In this document: positions 1 to 7,455 of the stretch, one piece after another
Layout of the letters: each line of letters opens with the position of its first letter
Position numbering within the stretch: position 1 is the first letter of the stretch
Assembly (NCBI GenBank): GCA_902785785.1
Contig: CADAAA010000005.1
Coordinates: 1-64,000 of the forward strand
Origin: an uncultured Bacteroidia bacterium
Lineage (GTDB): Bacteria > Bacteroidota > Bacteroidia > Bacteroidales > UBA932
Length of the DNA: 64,000 bases
Reading direction: 5' to 3'
Made by a program: the position numbers and the translations under genes
Notes under the pieces: generated by a model
Told to the model about the DNA's origin: nothing
What the model saw: the letters and a program-made list of their open reading frames with translations, nothing else
Databases searched by the model: none

Positions 1-15
1 CCGTCCATAAACCTC

Positions 16-97
16 GAACGGCAGCTGCCTGGTTTTCCTCCCCACCCCCTTACCCCTCCCCGGGGAGGGGAGCAGTCGCTCCGCTCCGCTGCCGTTC
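16..97. repeat. large nested inverted repeat with GC-rich palindrome
   Basis: GAACGGCAGC at 16-25 is the exact reverse complement of GCTGCCGTTC at 88-97. Inside it lies the perfect 18-base palindrome CCCCTCCCCGGGGAGGGG at 53-70. It resembles repetitive extragenic palindrome elements in layout, but only one copy is in the window, so the repeat status is inferred. Confidence 0.5.
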
Positions 98-101
98 TTA
101 G

Positions 102-134
102 AAGGCCCGACTGAGTAATCAGCCGGGCCTTTTT
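102..134 (+). terminator. rho-independent terminator of an upstream gene
   Basis: AAGGCCCG at 102-109 pairs with CGGGCCTT at 124-131. The stem continues inward through CTGA/TCAG with one A-C mismatch, and it is followed by a T run (130-134). The matching plus-strand gene must end before the window starts. Confidence 0.7.
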
Positions 135-207
135 GTTTATGGTCGTCCGCGGGCAGGTTGGCCGGCAAACCTGCCCGTCTTTCCTTATCCCCCGTGTTTC
201 CCTTATC

Positions 208-247
208 GCGTAGGAGGATCGGGAAGCCCTTCACATTCCTCCTACGC
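208..247. repeat. stem-loop 1 of a tandem pair (core GCGTAGGAGGA)
   Basis: GCGTAGGAGGA at 208-218 is exactly complementary to TCCTCCTACGC at 237-247, with an 18-base loop. The same 5' arm recurs 73 bases downstream in the second stem-loop. There is no T run, so it does not look like a terminator. Confidence 0.6.
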
Positions 248-280
248 AGGCCAAAACGTGCTGTGAGCCGGTTTTATCTT

Positions 281-320
281 GCGTAGGAGGACTCCAGGTT
301 CCTTCCCAGTCCTCCTGTGC
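281..320. repeat. stem-loop 2 of a tandem pair (core GCGTAGGAGGA)
   Basis: GCGTAGGAGGACT at 281-293 pairs with AGTCCTCCTGTGC at 308-320. All 13 positions pair as RNA if two G-U wobbles are allowed, around a 14-base loop. The conserved arm and the same orientation as 208-247 suggest a repeat family in which pairing rather than sequence is kept. Confidence 0.55.
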
Positions 321-419
321 GCTTGATCGGGGCCGGGCCCCCGTCGAACTGCTCCTGAAGGTACATCGTATTGACCGTTAGGATCACCTGGGTATCGTGG
401 AGTGGGGGTGGAATGCTAT

Positions 420-515
420 CCGTGCGGGATTTGGGCGTGGCCGTTTTTGCCTAAACGGTGCGAGTTTTGGGCGTTTTCCCGCACGGGAGGGGGGATAGAA
501 GGCCAAATCCTTCTA
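420..515. repeat. cluster of nested and adjacent inverted repeats
   Basis: CCGTGCGGGA (420-429) is complementary to TCCCGCACGG (477-486). Inside it CCGTTT (441-446) pairs with AAACGG (453-458). Just downstream TAGAAGG (496-502) pairs with CCTTCTA (509-515). No coding potential was recognised, and the function is unknown. Confidence 0.45.
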
Positions 516-646
516 CCGCCGGGCGGGGGACGTGAGAGATGTGACGACCTTTCTACAGACGACTGGAGAATGTAGGTACAATGAGGACAGTATGTGCGGA
601 GAGTGTTGGAAGTGCCAAAGGGTGTGGGGAAGTGAGGGATAATTTG

Positions 647-654
647 TATATTTG
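647..654 (+). promoter_or_regulatory. Bacteroidetes -7 box for the GH97 gene
   Basis: TATATTTG matches TAnnTTTG and lies 24 bases upstream of the GH97 ATG at 679. No clear -33 TTTG element was seen at the usual distance. Confidence 0.5.
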
Positions 655-678
655 TGAAGTAACCAATAGGGAATCACG

Positions 679-2532
679 ATGAAAGCTGTCAAGATTGTAG
701 CGATAATAGCCTCGATTATCGGGCTGGTATCATGTAAAACTGAATTCTCCTCGCCCGATGGGCGGCTCAAGGTGTCCGTAGAAGGTCAGGACATACTTGT
801 CAAGTATCAGGGAACTACTGTTTTCCAGCAGATCCATGTCGGACTGGTGACTGAGGACGCGGACCTGAATTCGGATCTAGTCCTGAAAAAAGTCTACGGA
901 AAGAATAAGGTTACCGATGATTATGGTATGGTAACCGGAAAGCGTAGCCGTTGCCACAACGAGGCCATCGAGTGGACATATAAATACATGAATCCGGCGG
1001 GAGACATGATGGATGTGATCCTTCGTCTGTATAACGATGGAATCGCTTTGAGGTATGTCTTGCCTGATGGCACCGTAGTCACCGATGACTGCACTGCTTA
1101 TTCCATTCCTGATGGAGTGAAGCGCTGGATATCCCCTCTGAAGACGGATTATGAGTCTTTCTTCCCGCTTGCGACTGACGGTGGCCCGACCAAGGAGCGG
1201 ATGTGGCCTCGCCCGGCCCCGGGCGCCTGGGCCTTCCCCGCGCTCGCAGAGCCTTCGGAAGGCGTTTTCGCGCTGATCAGCGAGGCGGACCTGCGTCACG
1301 GTGACAGCGCTGCGTCGCTGGACAATTCCGCAGACAGCGAGACATACAAGCTCAAACTGACTGGCCCCACTGCCTTCCACGGAGGCGAGTCTCCATGGCG
1401 TGTCGCCATCATCGGCTCCCTTTCAGATATAGTCGAGTCTACCCTTATCACCGACCTGTCCACTCCGGCGGAGTTTGATGCGGACTGGGTGGAACCGGGC
1501 GTATCATCCTGGGTATATTGGGCATACAACCATGGCTCGAAGGATTTCCAGCTCGACAAGTCTTTCATTGACCTTGCAGCCGATCTGGGCTGGCCTTACT
1601 GTCTCATCGACTGGGAATGGCCGGAAATGGAGAACGGCGGGGATATCACCGACCTCCTTGCCTATGCCCGCGAGAAGGGTGTGAAGATCAATCTCTGGTA
1701 CAACTCCGGTACTTCCTGGATAGGGGAGGGCGCTCCTCAGCCGCAGGACCGGCTCCTGGAGCCTGAAAGGCGCGAGCAGGAGCTTTCCTGGCTCGAGGGC
1801 CTCGGCGTATCCGGCATCAAGGTGGATTTCTTCCTTCCGGACAATGCCGAAATGGTAGACTACTATCTCGACATATTGGAGGATGCCGCCAGGCATCACT
1901 TGATGGTGGATTTCCACGGATGTACGATCCCCCGCGGGTGGCAGCGGACATGGCCGAACATGATGTCTATGGAAAGCGTATACGGTGCGGAAATGTACAA
2001 TAACGGCCCGGTTATGACCACTCGCGCCGCCGTCCATAACGCTACGCTTCCTTTCACGCGCAACGTAGTCGGGCCGATGGATTATACCCCTGGAACCTTC
2101 TCCGACAGTCAGCACCCTCACATCACTACATACGCCCATGAACTGGCACTTCCCATCCTGTTCGAGTCCGGCCTGCTGCATATGCCTGACCGCCCGGACA
2201 TTTATGCCGGCCTTCCCGGAGAAGTCCGGGAATTGCTGTCCGGGCTTCCGTCCGCGTGGGATGACACCATGCTCCTAGCCGGTTATCCCGGCGAATACGC
2301 TGTCATCGCCCGTAAGAAGGCCGGGAAGTGGTATATTGCCGGCATAAACGGCCTGGATGAAGAAAGGGACATCGAATTCGAGACCGGGCGTCTTGGGGTA
2401 GGGAATGCTTCCTTCCGCCTGTTCGCGGATGGAGAAGAAGACCGCGTTTTCCGTATCGCTGATATCGAGTCCGACGGGACGCTTAAGATCCATTGCCGTG
2501 CCCGCGGCGGCTTCGTCCTCGGACAAAAATAA
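679..2532 (+). CDS. GH97 family alpha-glycosidase, lipoprotein
   Basis: This 617-residue protein is a glycoside hydrolase of family 97 (alpha-galactosidase/alpha-glucosidase, SusB-like). A lipoprotein signal ends at LVSC with Cys19, so it is probably anchored in a periplasmic or outer membrane. The N-terminal GH97 beta-sandwich starts with the typical SPDGRLKVSV, and the TIM barrel carries GIKVDFF with Asp383. That Asp is the nucleophile of the retaining, alpha-galactosidase-type branch; inverting SusB-type enzymes use Glu instead. The downstream HGCTIPRGW and VVGPMDYTPGTFS segments are family hallmarks, and a small C-terminal beta domain follows. It has its own promoter and a terminator after it, so it is probably transcribed alone. 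The substrate is inferred to be an alpha-galactoside but is not proven. Confidence 0.9.
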   Translation: MKAVKIVAIIASIIGLVSCKTEFSSPDGRLKVSVEGQDILVKYQGTTVFQQIHVGLVTEDADLNSDLVLKKVYGKNKVTDDYGMVTGKRSRCHNEAIEWTYKYMNPAGDMMDVILRLYNDGIALRYVLPDGTVVTDDCTAYSIPDGVKRWISPLKTDYESFFPLATDGGPTKERMWPRPAPGAWAFPALAEPSEGVFALISEADLRHGDSAASLDNSADSETYKLKLTGPTAFHGGESPWRVAIIGSLSDIVESTLITDLSTPAEFDADWVEPGVSSWVYWAYNHGSKDFQLDKSFIDLAADLGWPYCLIDWEWPEMENGGDITDLLAYAREKGVKINLWYNSGTSWIGEGAPQPQDRLLEPERREQELSWLEGLGVSGIKVDFFLPDNAEMVDYYLDILEDAARHHLMVDFHGCTIPRGWQRTWPNMMSMESVYGAEMYNNGPVMTTRAAVHNATLPFTRNVVGPMDYTPGTFSDSQHPHITTYAHELALPILFESGLLHMPDRPDIYAGLPGEVRELLSGLPSAWDDTMLLAGYPGEYAVIARKKAGKWYIAGINGLDEERDIEFETGRLGVGNASFRLFADGEEDRVFRIADIESDGTLKIHCRARGGFVLGQK

Positions 2533-2533
2533 G

Positions 2534-2563
2534 AATTCTCCTTCCCGGAAAGGAAGGAGAATT
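2534..2563. terminator. bidirectional hairpin between convergent genes
   Basis: AATTCTCCTTCC (2534-2545) pairs perfectly with GGAAGGAGAATT (2552-2563) around a six-base loop. It sits between the convergent GH97 and GH43 genes. T-rich flanks are weak, so it may act mainly as an mRNA 3' end stabiliser. Confidence 0.55.
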
Positions 2564-2583
2564 ATCTGTTGAATCGTCTGTAA

Positions 2584-4149
2584 TTATCTGTAACTGAACG
2601 ATTTGAAGTCGGCGTAGGAGAACCCCCCTCCCTTTTTCGAAACGGCAAACATTCCGAGGGTTATGCCAGTGAAACCGCCGGCGGTCTCGGTACTGAGCAG
2701 GCGAGTGTCAAGCCTTCCGGCTTCCACCCATTTGCCCTTGGCATCGCGATAGTAGAATACATATTCGGTCTTGGTCCCGTCAACCCTGAGGACTGCGGGG
2801 CCTTTGTCCACTTCCACTTCACAGGCCTTGTTCTTGAGGCCGTAGAGCGTGTATTCTACCACGATCGACTGTTTCTTATTGCTCTTGTCCTGGCGCAGAT
2901 ATATGTCGGCGTGGGCATTGTTCTCCATGTAGACCGACAAGCCGGCTATGTCTCCCAATGTCGCGCTGCTGAGATCGACCTCGCTGTCAAGGCGGAAGTC
3001 ATGCTTGTCCTGGCGGATGGCGATGAAGGTCGGAGAGGCTGCTTCGTCAAGCGTAACGTTCGTCGGTTTGAGGCGCAGCGTGCTGTCGTTGACGAACAGG
3101 TAATTACCTTCGACAGGAGTGTTCAGATGTATGTACCAGGGATCGAATCTGCCTGTAGACAAACGGTTTACAGGCGGTTTGGGCATCTCTACCTGGGGAA
3201 GCGTGGCCACCATCTTCTGCATGTCGGCAGTCCCGTCGTTCACCATAGGCCATCCTTCGTCGGTCCAGTCGACGGTCTCGAGGAAAGTCTCCCTTCCGAG
3301 AAGGTGATGGCTTCCGTTCTGCGGCCGGAATCCAAGGAAAACGATCCACCAGAGACCGTTCTGGTCTTCGATGATATCGCCGTGACCGGTTCCCTGGATC
3401 TCCTTTGTCTGGGCCAGGCGGCAGAAATTGGTAAGTATGGGGTTGTCAGGATTGGACTCATAGGGACCGTAGATGTCACGGCTCCTGGCTATCGTGATGC
3501 TGTGGCCATACTCCGTTCCGCCTTCTGCGATCATCAGGTAATACCAGCCGTCCTTCTTGTAGATATGCGGTGCTTCCGGATAGCGTCCTCCGTCGCCCTG
3601 CCATAACAGACGGCTCTCTGTCAATTGCTTGCCCGTGTTGATATCGATCTCGCAGAGATAGATGCCGTTGCGGGGATTGCTGACCATGTAGGTCTTGTCC
3701 CCTTCGAAATACAGCGTGGGGTCAATGCCGCCTTGTTCCAGCCAGATTGGATCCGACCATTCTCCGGCAGGATCTTTCGTGGTAACGAAGAAATTGCCCT
3801 TTCCGGATACATTGGTAGTGACCATGTAGAATGTTCCCTCATGGTAACGGATGGTAGGGGCGTAGATGCCCCCGCTGCAGTTGGCGTTCTTGAGGTCGAG
3901 CTGGGACTTCCTGGTGAGGCAGTTGCCGATCTGCTCCCAGTGGATGAGGTCTTTGGAATGATAGACCGGTACCCCCGGGAAATACTGGAACGTGCTGGTT
4001 ACCAAGTAGTAATCTTCTCCGACGCGACAGACGCTGGGGTCGGGATTGAAGCCCGGGATGACGGGATTCATATAACCAAATTGCTGCGGCTGTGCAGCCG
4101 CAGCAATGGTGGTCATCGCCAGCATAATGGTGATGAAATGTTTGTTCAT
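2584..4149 (-). CDS. GH43 family beta-xylosidase/alpha-L-arabinofuranosidase
   Basis: This 521-residue secreted enzyme has a cleavable signal peptide ending in AAAAAQ. Its five-bladed GH43 propeller shows the catalytic triad: Asp37 in GFNPDPS (base), Asp143 in GGIDPTL (pKa modulator) and Glu192 in YPEAPHIY (acid). The C-terminal 200 residues look like the concanavalin-type C2 domain common in xylan-active GH43 enzymes. It starts 9 bases downstream of the aquaporin stop on the same strand and probably shares its transcript. It is expected to release xylose or arabinose from hemicellulose oligosaccharides. Which of the two sugars cannot be decided from sequence alone. Confidence 0.9.
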   Translation of the reverse strand: MNKHFITIMLAMTTIAAAAQPQQFGYMNPVIPGFNPDPSVCRVGEDYYLVTSTFQYFPGVPVYHSKDLIHWEQIGNCLTRKSQLDLKNANCSGGIYAPTIRYHEGTFYMVTTNVSGKGNFFVTTKDPAGEWSDPIWLEQGGIDPTLYFEGDKTYMVSNPRNGIYLCEIDINTGKQLTESRLLWQGDGGRYPEAPHIYKKDGWYYLMIAEGGTEYGHSITIARSRDIYGPYESNPDNPILTNFCRLAQTKEIQGTGHGDIIEDQNGLWWIVFLGFRPQNGSHHLLGRETFLETVDWTDEGWPMVNDGTADMQKMVATLPQVEMPKPPVNRLSTGRFDPWYIHLNTPVEGNYLFVNDSTLRLKPTNVTLDEAASPTFIAIRQDKHDFRLDSEVDLSSATLGDIAGLSVYMENNAHADIYLRQDKSNKKQSIVVEYTLYGLKNKACEVEVDKGPAVLRVDGTKTEYVFYYRDAKGKWVEAGRLDTRLLSTETAGGFTGITLGMFAVSKKGGGFSYADFKSFSYR

Positions 4150-4158
4150 GGCAAGCCG

Positions 4159-4836
4159 CTATTCAGCTTTCTTGCAATCGCTCGAGAGGCATTTCCAGAC
4201 ACCGGCTGCGAAAGCACCGCCGGCGAGAGGGCCGAGGATAAAGATCCAGAGCTGCTTCAGTGCATCACCTCCCTGGAAGAGGGCGGGACCGATGGAGCGC
4301 GCGGGATTGACGGAAGTGCCGGTGTAGCGGATGCAGGCGAGGTGCACGAGGACGAGGGAGAGACCGATGGCGAGTCCGGCGAAATTGCCGGCGCCCTTCT
4401 TCTCATCGGTGGTACCGAGTACTACGAGCACGAATACGAAGGTGAAGAACACCTCGGCGAGCAGGCCTCCGATGACGGAAACACCCTCCTGGCATGCGTT
4501 GGCGCCGGTTCCGGCGAAGTCAACATTGGCGGTGAGAAGAGCCAGGATGGCAGATCCGAGGATAGCGCCTATGACCTGGAAAATCATGTAGAAACATGCA
4601 TCCTTGCCGCTCATCTTTCCGGAGAGCCATACTGCGAGGGTGATGGCGGGATTGATGTGGCAACCTGAAATACCGCCGATGGTGTATGCCATGGCGACGA
4701 CGGCAAGACCGAAAGCGAAGGCAGTACCTACCACGGTGGCGGCTATGGCGTTGGTACATCCGAGACTGACTGCAGTCCCGCATCCCATGAGAACCAATAC
4801 CATGGTTCCGATCATTTCAGCAAAATACTTTTTCAT
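4159..4836 (-). CDS. aquaporin Z-type water channel
   Basis: This 225-residue inner-membrane protein has six hydrophobic helices and both NPA boxes: HINPAITL in the first half and VNPARSIGPAL in the second. The His in VLVHLACI and the Arg after the second NPA match the narrow aromatic/arginine filter of water-selective AqpZ rather than the wider glycerol facilitators. The length is usual for the family. The gene is the first of a two-gene minus-strand unit with GH43 (9-base gap). An osmotic role during rapid sugar release is possible but is only inference. No clear TAnnTTTG box was found upstream. Confidence 0.92.
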   Translation of the reverse strand: MKKYFAEMIGTMVLVLMGCGTAVSLGCTNAIAATVVGTAFAFGLAVVAMAYTIGGISGCHINPAITLAVWLSGKMSGKDACFYMIFQVIGAILGSAILALLTANVDFAGTGANACQEGVSVIGGLLAEVFFTFVFVLVVLGTTDEKKGAGNFAGLAIGLSLVLVHLACIRYTGTSVNPARSIGPALFQGGDALKQLWIFILGPLAGGAFAAGVWKCLSSDCKKAE

Positions 4837-4907
4837 AATGAACTTTTATTTGGTGAAAAATGTTTCCATACCAGTCGCTAATTTACAAATTTTTCTCGGA
4901 ATTGGAT

Positions 4908-4915
4908 TATATTTG
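4908..4915 (+). promoter_or_regulatory. Bacteroidetes -7 box for the GH2-GH36-uxuA-uxuB operon
   Basis: TATATTTG is a full match to TAnnTTTG. It lies 61 bases before the ATG at 4977 and inside a longer open frame that begins at 4860. This is one reason to prefer the 4977 start. Confidence 0.55.
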
Positions 4916-4976
4916 TAGGAAAAGAGACCCTTTATTCAGTCATACTGAAGATCGGTTTGAATTATTGAATCCTGAA

Positions 4977-7454
4977 ATGCATTCAAAACTACGTATATCC
5001 GCACTCGTCGCTTCACTTCTGTTCTGCACGGCTTTCCTGTCTTCTGCCGGCAACAGCGTACGGGATAAAGTACTCTTCAACAACGGATGGTCCTTCTCAC
5101 TAGGCTATGCCGGTGACATGGCCAAGGATTTCTCGCATGGCACGGAGTATTTCAGCTATGTGGCCAAGATACTTTCAAACAACGGCAATGAGGGGCCTGT
5201 CTCTCCGTCATTCGACGATTCGTCATGGCAGAAGGTCAGCCTTCCCCATGACTGGGTCGTAGACCTTCCGTTTGCGGCCGAGGCCAGCCACAGCCACGGG
5301 TATAAATGCGTGGGGTGGCGGTATCCCGCGTCTTCCGTGGGCTGGTACCGCAAGAAGTTCAATGTCCCCGAAAGCGACCGGGGCAAACGCATCCTGATCG
5401 AGTTCGAGGGCATTTTCCGCGATTCGGAAGTCTTTTGCAACGGCATCTATCTGGGACATGAACGCAGCGGTTACGCCAGTTCCGTGTACGATCTGACAGA
5501 GTATCTGGACTATGGAGCAGACAATCTCATTACGGTACGCGTCGATGCATCCCTTGAAGAGGGGTGGTACTATGAGGGCGCCGGTATCTACAGGAACGTC
5601 TATCTTCATAAGACCGGAAAGACTGCCATCGAGCCTTACGGGGTTTCACTCAAGGAGTATCGCTTCAATCCCTCCAGGACAGCATGTACGGTCGTTTCCG
5701 AGATCCGTGTCGGCAAGGTCGGGGCTGAGAGCGGGTATCTTGTCGCTCAGACGCTCCTGGACGCTGACGGTAAGTCTGTAGCTACGGTATTCTCGGACAG
5801 CTCTGCGTCTGAGCTTGAACTTGAAGTGTCGTCTCCCAGACTCTGGTCAGTTGACAATCCATATCTCTATACTCTCAGGACCTGCCTTTACAAGGGCGAT
5901 TACGGTATAGAGAACCTCCTGGACGAGTATGATGTCAGGATAGGTATCCGTTCTGCGGACTTCGACCCCAGGCAGGGATTCCTGCTCAACGGCTATCGCG
6001 TCGAGCTGAAGGGTTGCGACCTTCACCTCGACCATGCCGGCGTAGGTACGGGAGTGCCCGATGAGTTGTGGCGCTACAAGCTGCAGCAGCTGAAGAAATA
6101 CGGCTTCAACGCCATCCGAAGCGCGCACAATCCCGCCTCGCCTGCGATGCTTGACCTGTGCGACGAACTCGGTTTCCTGGTCATAGATGAGAACCGCATG
6201 ATGGGCACGGGCCGCGAGCATTTCGACCTGGTCGAGCGTATGATTCGCCGCGATGTGAACCATCCCAGCGTCATCTTGTGGAGCATCGGGAACGAGGAAT
6301 GGGCGGTCGAGTACGGCCCGAAGGGGCGTGACATCGCCGGGCGCATGACGGATTTCATCCATTCCATCGACTCGACGCGCCCTGTCACCTACGGCAATTG
6401 TGGCGGTCGCGATACCCTTCCGGGTGTGGATGTGTTCGGCTACAATTACATTGTCCAGAATCCTATCGAGGATTTCCGCACCAGATATCCCGACCATGCC
6501 GCTATCGGCACGGAAGAGACTACCGGAAGCGGCACGCGTGGTGTCTATGTCACAGATGCAGACAAAGGCAGGATGGTCTCCCTCAACCGCTCCGGAGTGG
6601 ACAGGGACGGTACGAACGGGAGTGATTCCGGCATGCAGTTCACACCTGCCGGCCATGTCCTCAATGTCATCGAACGGGGCTGGAAGTATTATTCTTCACG
6701 TCCCTGGCTTGGCGGACTGTTCTATTGGACCGGTTTTGACTACAGGGGCGAGCCCAGCCCGCTGTCTTGGCCGGCCACCGGCTCCCAGTTCGGCATCCTG
6801 GACTATTGCGGATTCCCTAAGGATGAAGCCTTTTATCTCAAGTCATGCTGGGTGGACGAGCCGATGGTATATGTAGCCCCTTCCTGGGGCTTGAACACCT
6901 ACGAAGGCCGCCCTGTTGACCTTTGGGTGTATTCCAACTGTGATGAGGTCCAGTTGACCTTGAACGGCAAATCCCTTGGCAAGAAGAGCGTCCCGAGATA
7001 CGGACATATCAGCTGGCCGGTTACCTACAAGTCCGGCAAGCTTGTCGCCACCGGCCTTAAGAACGGCAAGAAGATTGTCGAGCAAGTGCTTGAGACTCCT
7101 GGGATGCCGGTTTCCCTAAGGGTGGAAAGCTCCAAGCAGACGCTCCGTCCCGACGGACAGGATGTGGTTGTCCTTGATTTTACCGTATTGGACGAGAAGG
7201 GCAGGGAAGTGCCGGGTGCTGCGGTCGCCCTTTCCGTCTCTGTCTCATCTAATGTACGCATACTCGGCTGGGGCAACGGCGATCCGGCTTTCAAGGTGCT
7301 TGAGCGCCCCGTCGCGGGCACTTCGGGCCCGTTCTCCATCCAGGCTTTCTCAGGCAAGGCCCAGCTGCTGCTGCGCAGCGTTGAAGGCGCCTCCGGCCAT
7401 GCGACGGTATCCGTCGCCGGCCTTGATTGTGGAACTATCGTTTTGAACTATTGA
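4977..7454 (+). CDS. GH2 family beta-glycosidase with DUF4982-type C-terminus
   Basis: The protein has 825 residues from the chosen start, which gives a clean signal peptide (LLFCTAFLSSAG); the frame is open back to 4860 but the promoter lies there. Domain order is GH2 sugar-binding (GWYRKKF, EFEGIFRDSEVFCNG), immunoglobulin-like, and TIM barrel with acid/base Glu440 in WSIGNEEW. The nucleophile lies in IGTEET (Glu513 is most likely). DUF4982-like and further beta-sandwich domains follow. The family includes beta-galactosidases, beta-glucuronidases and others. The tight link to hexuronate genes makes a beta-glucuronidase or galactosidase role plausible. It is the first gene of a four-gene operon, and GH36 begins two bases after its stop. 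Confidence 0.85.
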   Translation: MHSKLRISALVASLLFCTAFLSSAGNSVRDKVLFNNGWSFSLGYAGDMAKDFSHGTEYFSYVAKILSNNGNEGPVSPSFDDSSWQKVSLPHDWVVDLPFAAEASHSHGYKCVGWRYPASSVGWYRKKFNVPESDRGKRILIEFEGIFRDSEVFCNGIYLGHERSGYASSVYDLTEYLDYGADNLITVRVDASLEEGWYYEGAGIYRNVYLHKTGKTAIEPYGVSLKEYRFNPSRTACTVVSEIRVGKVGAESGYLVAQTLLDADGKSVATVFSDSSASELELEVSSPRLWSVDNPYLYTLRTCLYKGDYGIENLLDEYDVRIGIRSADFDPRQGFLLNGYRVELKGCDLHLDHAGVGTGVPDELWRYKLQQLKKYGFNAIRSAHNPASPAMLDLCDELGFLVIDENRMMGTGREHFDLVERMIRRDVNHPSVILWSIGNEEWAVEYGPKGRDIAGRMTDFIHSIDSTRPVTYGNCGGRDTLPGVDVFGYNYIVQNPIEDFRTRYPDHAAIGTEETTGSGTRGVYVTDADKGRMVSLNRSGVDRDGTNGSDSGMQFTPAGHVLNVIERGWKYYSSRPWLGGLFYWTGFDYRGEPSPLSWPATGSQFGILDYCGFPKDEAFYLKSCWVDEPMVYVAPSWGLNTYEGRPVDLWVYSNCDEVQLTLNGKSLGKKSVPRYGHISWPVTYKSGKLVATGLKNGKKIVEQVLETPGMPVSLRVESSKQTLRPDGQDVVVLDFTVLDEKGREVPGAAVALSVSVSSNVRILGWGNGDPAFKVLERPVAGTSGPFSIQAFSGKAQLLLRSVEGASGHATVSVAGLDCGTIVLNY

Positions 7455-7455
7455 T

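Larger units (their letters stand above)
1..678. other. gene-free, palindrome-rich intergenic region
   Basis: No convincing coding region was found in these 678 bases on either strand. The stretch holds a likely terminator for a gene left of the window (102-134), an imperfect nested inverted repeat (16-97), two tandem stem-loops sharing the core GCGTAGGAGGA (208-247 and 281-320), a GGGGCC/GGCCCC hairpin (329-341), further nested inverted repeats (420-515) and the promoter of the GH97 gene (647-654). The density of dyads is much higher than in any other intergenic stretch here. Confidence 0.75.

Noticed and set aside
208-320. CRISPR array suggested by the repeated GCGTAGGAGGA units
   Set aside because: Only two direct copies with inverted partners, irregular spacing and no cas genes; tandem stem-loops explain the pattern better.
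513-770. Open frame of 85 codons on the minus strand across the GH97 promoter
   Set aside because: It overlaps the start of a clear GH97 gene and its promoter, has no recognisable domain, and its composition fits a chance frame.
3625-4668. Long plus-strand open frame antisense to GH43 and aquaporin genes
   Set aside because: It is the mirror of two well supported minus-strand genes, shows no family motif, and has the acidic low-complexity look usual for antisense frames in this GC-rich genome.
4860-4976. Longer start for the first GH2 protein
   Set aside because: The extension hides the signal peptide and contains the -7 box at 4908-4915; the ATG at 4977 gives a normal secreted enzyme.
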